The notes beneath the pieces are model-generated. The model had not been told where the DNA came from. It ran no database searches and saw only the letters and a program-made list of their open reading frames with translations. From contig JAIPFN010000168.1 in assembly GCA_021736615.1 (NCBI GenBank), forward strand, positions 1-12,432: a DNA stretch of 12,432 bases. The letters run 5' to 3'. Source of the DNA: Phycisphaerae bacterium (lineage in GTDB: Bacteria; Planctomycetota; Phycisphaerae; Sedimentisphaerales; Anaerohalosphaeraceae). The first letter of the stretch is position 1. Every line of letters starts with the position of its first letter. The position numbers and the translations under genes were made by a program. Positions 7,565-12,432 of the stretch are shown piece by piece.

Positions 7565-7594
7565 TTGTCAAACCGATACGGTATGCCGTATAAT
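7565..7594 (+). promoter_or_regulatory. gdhA promoter
   Basis: TTGTCA (7565-7570) and a perfect TATAAT (7589-7594) are 18 bp apart, a strong sigma70-type match in an AT-rich stretch. Transcription would begin near 7600-7602, leaving a leader of about 67 nt. ATACGG (7576-7581) and CCGTAT (7586-7591) form a perfect inverted repeat across the spacer and into the -10 box. Confidence 0.65.
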
Positions 7595-7610
7595 CGGCAA
7601 TAACGTGCCA
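7595..7610. promoter_or_regulatory. Candidate NrpR operator at the gdhA transcription start
   Basis: GGCA-ATAACG-TGCC (7596-7609) follows directly after the -10 box and spans the predicted start site. The 4-6-4 layout is the same as that of archaeal NrpR operators (for example GGAA-N6-TTCC). A repressor bound here would block initiation. This is a pattern match, not a demonstrated site. Confidence 0.5.
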
Positions 7611-7667
7611 ATCCTGTGGCTTTAAATAGTGAATGTGTTAGGTATTTGTTTTTATGGAGTGTTTTTT

Positions 7668-9017
7668 ATGTCAAGTTCGATGGTTTACATTACAAGTGTA
7701 TTTGATGTTGTAAAGAGGCGAAATTGCGGCGAAGCTGAATTTCTTCAGGCAGCCGAAGAGGTTCTTGATTCACTGGTCGAAGTAATCGACCGTCATCCCT
7801 GTTATCGCAAAAACCGTATCGTTGAAAGGCTTGTAGAACCGGAACGTGCGATTACTTTCCGTGTTCCCTGGATTGATGATGAGGGGAATGTTCAGGTAAA
7901 CCGAGGTTTCAGGATCGAAATGAACAGTGCGATCGGCCCATACAAAGGGGGGCTCAGGTTTCATCCAAGCGTTAATCTTGGTATTCTCAAGTTTCTCGCT
8001 TTTGAGCAGGTTTTTAAGAACTCACTGACAACTCTGCCGATGGGCGGCGGTAAAGGTGGATCAGACTTTGATCCTAAGGGTAAGTCGGATAACGAAGTGA
8101 TGCGTTTCTGCCAGTCGTTTATGACAGAACTATGCAAGTACATCGGCCCTAATACAGACGTACCGGCCGGTGATATCGGAGTTGGCGGAAGAGAGATCGG
8201 GTACATGTTCGGCCAGTACAAACGTATCCGTAATGAATTTACTGGCGTTCTGACAGGTAAGGGCCTCAATTGGGGCGGTTCGCTTATTCGTCCGGAGGCT
8301 ACCGGTTACGGTGCTGTTTATTTCGCGCAAAACATGCTCGAAACACGCAAGGATTCTCTCGAAGGTAAGGTTTGTACCGTATCTGGTTCAGGAAACGTAG
8401 CACAGTACACAGTTGAGAAAGTTAATGATCTGGGCGGCAAATGTGTGACTCTTAGTGACTCGGGTGGGACAATTTATGATCCAGACGGCATTGACGCTGA
8501 AAAACTGGCCTATGTCATGGAACTGAAAAATGTACGCCGGGGAAGGATTAAAGATTATGCAGATGAATTTGGCGTCGAGTATTTTGAGGGTCAACGCCCG
8601 TGGAATATCAAATGTGATTGTGCATTTCCGTCAGCAACTCAAAACGAAATCTCACTAAGTAATGCAATGACTCTTGTCGGCAATGGATGCTTCGTGGTCA
8701 GCGAAGGTGCAAACATGCCTACTGAGGCAGCAGGTGTTGACTTCTTTGTAGAAAACAATGTCCTCTACGGTCCTGGTAAGGCCGCAAATGCAGGCGGCGT
8801 GGCTGTCTCCGGCCTGGAAATGGCACAGAATGCTCAGCACACGAATTGGACAAGAGATGAAGTCGACCAGCGTCTAAAAGACATCATGAAGGCCATTCAC
8901 ACACAGGTAGATGAAGCCGCGAAAGAATACGGCAAAGAAGGTAACTATGTGGCAGGTGCAAATATTGCTGGTTTCGTAAAGGTTGCAGATGCAATGCTAG
9001 ATCAGGGACTCGTGTAA
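7668..9017 (+). CDS. gdhA: NADP-type glutamate dehydrogenase
   Basis: A 449-aa hexameric-type glutamate dehydrogenase, very close in length and sequence pattern to E. coli GdhA. It interconverts 2-oxoglutarate plus ammonium and glutamate. Visible are the substrate-binding K93 (GPYKGG), catalytic-region lysine K129 (PMGGGKGG), D169 (AGDIGVGG), the Rossmann GSGNVA (240-245), and SDSGG (263-267) at the end of the second strand, where the E. coli NADP enzyme has a similar sequence. The ATG at 7668 is preferred over the upstream GTG at 7629 because GGAG (7656-7659) is eight nt before it and the resulting N-terminus aligns with the family. It is transcribed alone, divergent from nrpR. The AT-rich palindrome at 9021-9038 follows the stop. 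Confidence 0.97.
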   Translation: MSSSMVYITSVFDVVKRRNCGEAEFLQAAEEVLDSLVEVIDRHPCYRKNRIVERLVEPERAITFRVPWIDDEGNVQVNRGFRIEMNSAIGPYKGGLRFHPSVNLGILKFLAFEQVFKNSLTTLPMGGGKGGSDFDPKGKSDNEVMRFCQSFMTELCKYIGPNTDVPAGDIGVGGREIGYMFGQYKRIRNEFTGVLTGKGLNWGGSLIRPEATGYGAVYFAQNMLETRKDSLEGKVCTVSGSGNVAQYTVEKVNDLGGKCVTLSDSGGTIYDPDGIDAEKLAYVMELKNVRRGRIKDYADEFGVEYFEGQRPWNIKCDCAFPSATQNEISLSNAMTLVGNGCFVVSEGANMPTEAAGVDFFVENNVLYGPGKAANAGGVAVSGLEMAQNAQHTNWTRDEVDQRLKDIMKAIHTQVDEAAKEYGKEGNYVAGANIAGFVKVADAMLDQGLV

Positions 9018-9552
9018 TACATTTTTTAATTAAAAAATACAAGTGGAGGATGAATTCTTGTTCTTGTATGTGTTTAAATTTCAAAAAGGAATTTTGCAGG
9101 TATTAAAAGCCTGGTGATCCTGTAGCTAATATACAGGACAATATTAAAGTGAGTCTTTTGAAATCATAGGCTTACCATAGGAAATTTGCGCAGTTTTTGT
9201 GCAATATTTGTTGAAAAATAACTCATTTTAGGTGTTCAAACAGCCATTTTGCTTATTTTGATTAAATAATGCTGGATTTCTATTACGGTAATTATACAAT
9301 AGCATTAATGGCCATAGGTTTTTTTTGCGCTTATGGTTAATACTATAGTTAAATGATGTGAATTGCATGATTGTGACCGTTAATTCCTGATCTGCCTTTG
9401 TTCTTGCAGTGGACATGGCGTCTGTAGGATTTAGACGTTTTGTTTCTGCAGCAATCTTCGGATTACTCCCGGTTCTTAGCATCGCTCGCAAACTCTAAGG
9501 AGTGATGAAAGGGGGATTTGCGGAATTTAGGTTGAATTTTTGAAAGGTTTGT
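9018..9552. other. 535-bp intergenic stretch without a supported gene
   Basis: No recognisable gene, tRNA or known riboswitch was found. It holds three inverted repeats: an 18-bp AT-only palindrome (9021-9038), a 7-bp stem TCCTGTA/TACAGGA (9118-9138) and TTGCGCA/TGTGCAA (9186-9204, one G-T pair). Bases 9360-9500 are less AT-rich and open on both strands: 84 codons on the minus strand from ATG 9482, and 35 codons on the plus strand ending at 9498 with a hydrophobic C-terminus. Neither has a convincing ribosome binding site. It could be a decayed gene, a leader RNA of the downstream operon or chance. Confidence 0.5.
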
Positions 9553-9951
9553 ATGGTTACCCAAAAGTCTAATAATATAATGGAAGTGGTTGTGCTTTAT
9601 TGTCAGCAGTCCCTATCTGATGCTGCAAAAGCTACCGACTGGATGCAGGATGCCGAGGGCATAAAGGTTCGCGCGATAATGCTGCCTTGTTCCAGTAAGG
9701 TCGAGGTTCCGTATATTTTGCGATTTCTGGAATCCGGCGCAGATGCTGTTGAGATAGTCGCCTGTCCGGAAAAAGGCTGCAAGTTCCTCATCGGTTCACG
9801 CCGAGCGGAGAAACGAATAGAATATGTTCGCGGCTTGCTTGAAAGCATCGGCGAAAATATCCAGCGTGTCGGGATTAGCCGAAAAATGAACCAAAGCCCG
9901 GATGAACTTATAGCAATCGCCAAAGCCCGGGCCGAGTCAGCAAAAGGGTAA
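9553..9951 (+). CDS. mvhD: MvhD-like hydrogenase iron-sulfur subunit
   Basis: A 132-aa protein of the MvhD/FlpD (methyl-viologen-reducing hydrogenase delta) family, which carries a [2Fe-2S] cluster and passes electrons to HdrA-type flavoproteins. Family signs are MLPCSSKVE (C46), the AdaVEIVACPEKGC region (C71, C76) and the SRRAEKRIEY-LLESIG helix that follows. Counting C17, four cysteines remain. The canonical CxxC near the N-terminus reads YCQQS here, so its second Cys is missing. AAGG lies five nt before the ATG. It precedes metV and metF, an order that suggests an electron-transfer subunit of the methylene-THF reductase, as in the acetogen MetVF-HdrABC-MvhD complexes. No hydrogenase or HdrA gene is in view. 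Confidence 0.85.
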   Translation: MVTQKSNNIMEVVVLYCQQSLSDAAKATDWMQDAEGIKVRAIMLPCSSKVEVPYILRFLESGADAVEIVACPEKGCKFLIGSRRAEKRIEYVRGLLESIGENIQRVGISRKMNQSPDELIAIAKARAESAKG

Positions 9952-9964
9952 ATTAAAATAGTTT

Positions 9965-9978
9965 CCGCCGTAAGGCGG
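9965..9978 (+). repeat. GC-rich hairpin between mvhD and metV
   Basis: CCGCC-GTAA-GGCGG forms a 5-bp stem closed by a GNRA-type tetraloop. TTTCCTCAATTTT follows, then two copies of TTTGATTTTTAAT in tandem (9989-10014). It may act as an intercistronic stabiliser or weak attenuator within the operon, or be a small dispersed repeat like the one at 11678-11700. Confidence 0.45.
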
Positions 9979-10032
9979 TTTCCTCAATTTTGATTTTTAA
10001 TGTTTGATTTTTAATTTGATAGGAGACATGCA

Positions 10033-10701
10033 GTGATTTTTGCAGAATGGAAACCTATTGATGAGCTTGTTGAAAAACTAAAAGCTCATAAGAAGGTACT
10101 CTTGGTAGGGTGCGCAACTTGCGTAGCCGAATGTGCCGCCGGCGGCGAAAAAGAGGTAGAAACGCTCGCTCCGCTTCTTAGCATGGCTTTAAAGAAACAG
10201 GGCTGCTCCGTTGAGATAATTACCGCTATGCTGGAAAAGCAATGCGAGTTCGAGTTTGTCGAAGAACTTATCGAAAAGGGACACCAGGTCGACGCGGTAA
10301 TGTCGCTGGCGTGCGGTATCGGCATTCAGGCTATGGCCGATTGTTTCGATCCGGTTCCGGTATACCCGGGCGTTAACACTTCGGCTCTTACGATTCGCGA
10401 AGAAGCGGGGCTGTGGACAGGTCGTTGTGCAGCTTGCGGCGACTGCGTTCTCGGCGAGACTTTCGGGTTGTGTCCGATCGCAAGATGCGCAAAGAGCCTT
10501 CTTAACGGTCCTTGCGGCGGAACACGTAGCAACGGTAAATGCGAAGTATCTGAAGATACCGACTGCATCTGGAATCTGATTGTTGAACGTGCCGACGAAA
10601 GAGGTCAACTCGATTCGCTCGCGAAAGTGAAGAAGTCAAGGAACTGGTCCAATTCCACTCACGGCGGGCCCAAACGCGTAATTCGGGAGGATCTTAGATA
10701 A
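10033..10701 (+). CDS. metV: MetV-like methylenetetrahydrofolate reductase C-terminal/zinc-binding subunit
   Basis: A 222-aa protein of the MTHFR_C (MetV) type. An N-terminal CATCVAEC (C27, C30, C34) precedes an alpha/beta domain with SLACGIGIQ (91-99). The C-terminal part is Cys-rich: RCAACGDC (C132, C135, C138), C147, C152, NGPCGG (C161), C170 and C178. These are expected to bind iron-sulfur and/or zinc and to link the MetF flavin to an outside electron carrier; the exact metals are not readable from sequence. The start is GTG, chosen because AGGAGA (10021-10026) is six nt upstream; an ATG at 10028 is out of frame and stops at once. The stop overlaps the metF ATG (TAATG), implying translational coupling and a stoichiometric complex. 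Confidence 0.9.
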   Translation: MIFAEWKPIDELVEKLKAHKKVLLVGCATCVAECAAGGEKEVETLAPLLSMALKKQGCSVEIITAMLEKQCEFEFVEELIEKGHQVDAVMSLACGIGIQAMADCFDPVPVYPGVNTSALTIREEAGLWTGRCAACGDCVLGETFGLCPIARCAKSLLNGPCGGTRSNGKCEVSEDTDCIWNLIVERADERGQLDSLAKVKKSRNWSNSTHGGPKRVIREDLR

Positions 10702-11633
10702 TGAGTAATCTTTCAGTAAGTAACTTAGAGTATACCCTCGCAGCCGGTCATTTTGCGGTTACCGCCGAAGTCGGCCCTCCAAAAGGCCCGGACGCTGCGG
10801 AAGTAAAAGAAAAAGCAGCAATCCTCAAGAGCTTCGCGGATGCTTATAACGTAACCGATAACCAGACGGCTGTTGTTCGTATGTCGAGCATCGCGGCGTC
10901 TAAGCTGCTTCGCGACGAAGGACTCGAACCTATCATGCAGATCGTATGCCGCGATCGCAACCGTATTGCTATCCAGTCGGATCTTCTTGGCGCACATGCA
11001 CTTGGGCTTAGAAACGTTCTGTGTCTTTCGGGCGACCACCAGTCGGCAGGGGCCGGCGGTAAGCTTAACGGCCATCCGGGAGCGAAGAATGTTTACGACG
11101 TTGATTCGATCCAACTTATCTTGATAGTCAAGGGGCTTCGTGACTCTGTCCAGGAAAGCGGCGATACTATCGACTCTCCCGCTAATTTCTTTATCGGTGC
11201 TGCATGGACACCGCTTGGTCCTCCGGAAAAGTTCCGTACTATCCGCCTTAAAAAGAAGATCGACGCCGGTGCCGATTTTATCCAGACACAGGCGGTTTAC
11301 GATATGAAGCGTTTCGCCGAAGCGATGCGACGGGCAGAAGACATGGGTCTGACCGAAAAGGCCGCTATTCTTCCGGGTATCATTGTTCCAAGATCTGCCG
11401 GAATGCTAAGGTACATGCACAATAACGTGCCCGGCATTGAAGTTCCGGACGAGATGATCGCCAGGATGAAAGACGCAGAAGATCCCAAAAAAGAAGGTGT
11501 TAAGATTACACTAGAACTGATCGATGCGGTCAAGAATCTCAGCGGAGCCAAGGGTGTGCACTTGCAGGCCATCGAAGCGGAAGGAATTTTGCCGGACATT
11601 ATCAAAGAGGCAGGCCTTTTACCTCGCCCGTAA
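10701..11633 (+). CDS. metF: Methylenetetrahydrofolate reductase
   Basis: A 310-aa FAD-dependent TIM-barrel enzyme that reduces 5,10-methylene-THF to 5-methyl-THF. Family features are the N-terminal AEVGPPKG with catalytic-type E23, NVTDNQ (50-55), CRDRNR (83-88), LCLSGDH (107-113), the TIQ-like FIQTQAVYD and the PGIIVPRS stretch. GGAGG (10686-10690) precedes the start within metV. In organisms with the Wood-Ljungdahl pathway MetF works with MetV and an electron-transfer module, as the surrounding mvhD and metV suggest; it could equally supply methyl groups for methionine. The gene is more GC-rich and uses more conserved codons than the flanking spacers, as expected for a well-expressed enzyme. 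The operon may continue past the repeat-rich spacer into the Fe-S/GOGAT-like gene. Confidence 0.95.
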   Translation: MSNLSVSNLEYTLAAGHFAVTAEVGPPKGPDAAEVKEKAAILKSFADAYNVTDNQTAVVRMSSIAASKLLRDEGLEPIMQIVCRDRNRIAIQSDLLGAHALGLRNVLCLSGDHQSAGAGGKLNGHPGAKNVYDVDSIQLILIVKGLRDSVQESGDTIDSPANFFIGAAWTPLGPPEKFRTIRLKKKIDAGADFIQTQAVYDMKRFAEAMRRAEDMGLTEKAAILPGIIVPRSAGMLRYMHNNVPGIEVPDEMIARMKDAEDPKKEGVKITLELIDAVKNLSGAKGVHLQAIEAEGILPDIIKEAGLLPRP

Positions 11634-11639
11634 GAAATC

Positions 11640-11674
11640 AATTACGAATTACGAATTACTAATTATGAATTGAG
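11640..11674. repeat. Five tandem heptads of AATTACG type
   Basis: Units of seven bases run without a break: AATTACG, AATTACG, AATTACT, AATTATG, AATTGAG. The array begins six bases after the metF stop. Ends CAATT and AATTG also make it loosely symmetric. It directly precedes the hairpin at 11678-11700, and the two may be one dispersed element. Confidence 0.6.
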
Positions 11675-11677
11675 GAT

Positions 11678-11700
11678 TCGCCTTCGGCGAGGCTATTTTT
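11678..11700 (+). terminator. Terminator-like hairpin after metF
   Basis: TCGCC-TTC-GGCGA (11678-11690) is a short GC-rich stem, followed by GGCTATTTTTA with a five-T run. It could partly end the mvhD-metV-metF transcript before the next gene. The stem is short and the T-run is seven bases away, so it is weak as a terminator and may be a repeat relic. Confidence 0.4.
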
Positions 11701-11753
11701 ATGAGTAATTATGCTGACCAGGGCTTTTGGCCCGCATTTATGTGAGAATTAAT

Positions 11754-12432
11754 ATGCCAGCGAAATATCATTTGGAAGTTAAACCTACAGTATCGAGATT
11801 TTTTCCGGTACCTAAGTTTAGTGCTATAGAAAACGACGGATGTCTTGGTTGTATGCAGTGCGTTAAGCGCGACTCTTGCGTGTATGACGTCTACAGGAAC
11901 AGAAAGTTCGATACTCCGCAGGTGGTAGATACCGCCGATGTCGACTGTATTAACTGCATGCGATGCGTTCAGGAATGCAAAAAGAATATTTTGTTCCGTA
12001 TGCCGAACCCGCAGTACGCCAAACTCGGAAATGATTACTGGAAACCGGAACTTATTACCAATATCTGGAAGGTAGCCGATAACGGCAAGATCCCGGTATC
12101 CGGTGCCGGTTACCGAGGGCTTTTTGCGAGCAGCGGTTTTGACGCTATGTGGACGGACATGTCCGAGATCGTTCGGCCGACCAGGGACGGTATCCACGGC
12201 AGGGAATACATCAGCACGATCATAGAGCTTGGAAGACGCCACAGTCGATTGGAATTTGATGAAAAAGGCCGGATGATCTCAAGTGTTCCGCTATTTACGG
12301 AGATACCGATTCCTATTATTCTCGACCTGCCCGGCAATAAGTTCGTTAGCGACTCGGTCAAAGAAGCCATCGCTACCGCGGCCGTAACAGCCGGAACTTA
12401 CGCTGTTGCTTCACTGAAGGACTCCAGGGGAA
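11754..12432 (+). CDS. Ferredoxin-domain glutamate-synthase-like (FMN) protein, 3' end outside the window
   Basis: An open frame of 226 codons from ATG 11754 to the window end. Two cysteine motifs lie near the N-terminus: C30, C33, C36 and C42 (CLGCMQC then C after five residues) and C65, C68, C71 and C75 (CINCMRCVQEC), a likely pair of [4Fe-4S] clusters. After about residue 110 the sequence matches the start of the archaeal-type glutamate synthase central domain, with RPTRDGIHGREYIST as the clearest stretch, so an FMN-binding barrel should follow. Whether it makes glutamate or serves as an electron-transfer flavoprotein for MetVF cannot be told from the part visible. The ribosome site is weak (GAGAA five nt upstream). 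It lies 120 bp after metF and may belong to the same operon. Confidence 0.8.
   Translation, partial: MPAKYHLEVKPTVSRFFPVPKFSAIENDGCLGCMQCVKRDSCVYDVYRNRKFDTPQVVDTADVDCINCMRCVQECKKNILFRMPNPQYAKLGNDYWKPELITNIWKVADNGKIPVSGAGYRGLFASSGFDAMWTDMSEIVRPTRDGIHGREYISTIIELGRRHSRLEFDEKGRMISSVPLFTEIPIPIILDLPGNKFVSDSVKEAIATAAVTAGTYAVASLKDSRG

Noticed and set aside
7629..7667. Upstream GTG start for gdhA
   Set aside because: It adds a 13-residue extension with no homologous counterpart and no good ribosome site, while the ATG at 7668 has GGAG at proper spacing.
9021..9038. 18-bp AT palindrome as gdhA terminator
   Set aside because: The stem contains only A-T pairs and is too weak for an intrinsic terminator; kept only as a note in the intergenic entry.
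9050..9106. 18-codon Cys-rich peptide after gdhA
   Set aside because: GGAGG touches the ATG with no spacing, and the peptide matches nothing I know; probably chance.
1..12432. CRISPR array, tRNA, rRNA, transposase or prophage genes
   Set aside because: No regularly spaced repeats, cloverleaf-like segments, ribosomal RNA signatures or recombinase motifs were seen.

Overview
The window is bacterial, of moderate GC content and tightly packed. It holds ten protein-coding genes, the last cut by the window edge. Gene content suggests an anaerobic or facultative bacterium: a MetV/MetF methylene-tetrahydrofolate reductase with an MvhD-type iron-sulfur protein, a single-domain NrpR nitrogen regulator and an ebo cluster. 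The mix, the spacing and the small AT-rich hairpin repeats feel like Planctomycetota (Phycisphaerae-like), but no marker gene here proves it; the taxonomic guess is weak inference.

Region 1 (1-410) has no convincing gene. It holds a perfect 11-bp inverted repeat, a second copy of one arm, a terminator-like hairpin and a good sigma70-type promoter (226-254) pointing at the next operon.

Region 2 (411-6279, + strand) is an ebo cluster in the order eboD, a short gene in the eboA position, eboB, eboE, eboC, eboF. It encodes a dehydroquinate-synthase-like sugar phosphate cyclase, a 102-aa protein, a TatD-like metallohydrolase, a TIM-barrel protein, a UbiA-type prenyltransferase and an alkaline-phosphatase-superfamily protein. 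The first five genes overlap or nearly touch; eboF follows after 99 bp. In cyanobacteria the cluster is linked to export of the scytonemin precursor to the periplasm. In most other bacteria its product is unknown, so this is the part of the window closest to an undescribed pathway.

Region 3 (6280-9017) is a nitrogen module. An NrpR-family repressor gene (- strand) is divergent from an NADP-type glutamate dehydrogenase gene (+ strand). The 344-bp space between them contains a near-consensus gdhA promoter, a GGCA-N6-TGCC palindrome at the predicted transcription start and several related sites, one just upstream of nrpR. This suggests that NrpR represses gdhA and itself.

Region 4 (9018-9552) is a 535-bp stretch without a supported gene, with three inverted repeats and an ambiguous coding-like patch.

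Region 5 (9553-12432, + strand) is a one-carbon/redox module: mvhD-like, metV, metF (the last two overlap by 1 nt), then a protein with two [4Fe-4S] motifs leading into a glutamate-synthase-type FMN domain, cut by the window edge. MetF would reduce methylene-THF, with MetV and the MvhD-like protein probably passing electrons. The GOGAT-like protein is a candidate further partner, but no HdrA-type subunit is visible here.
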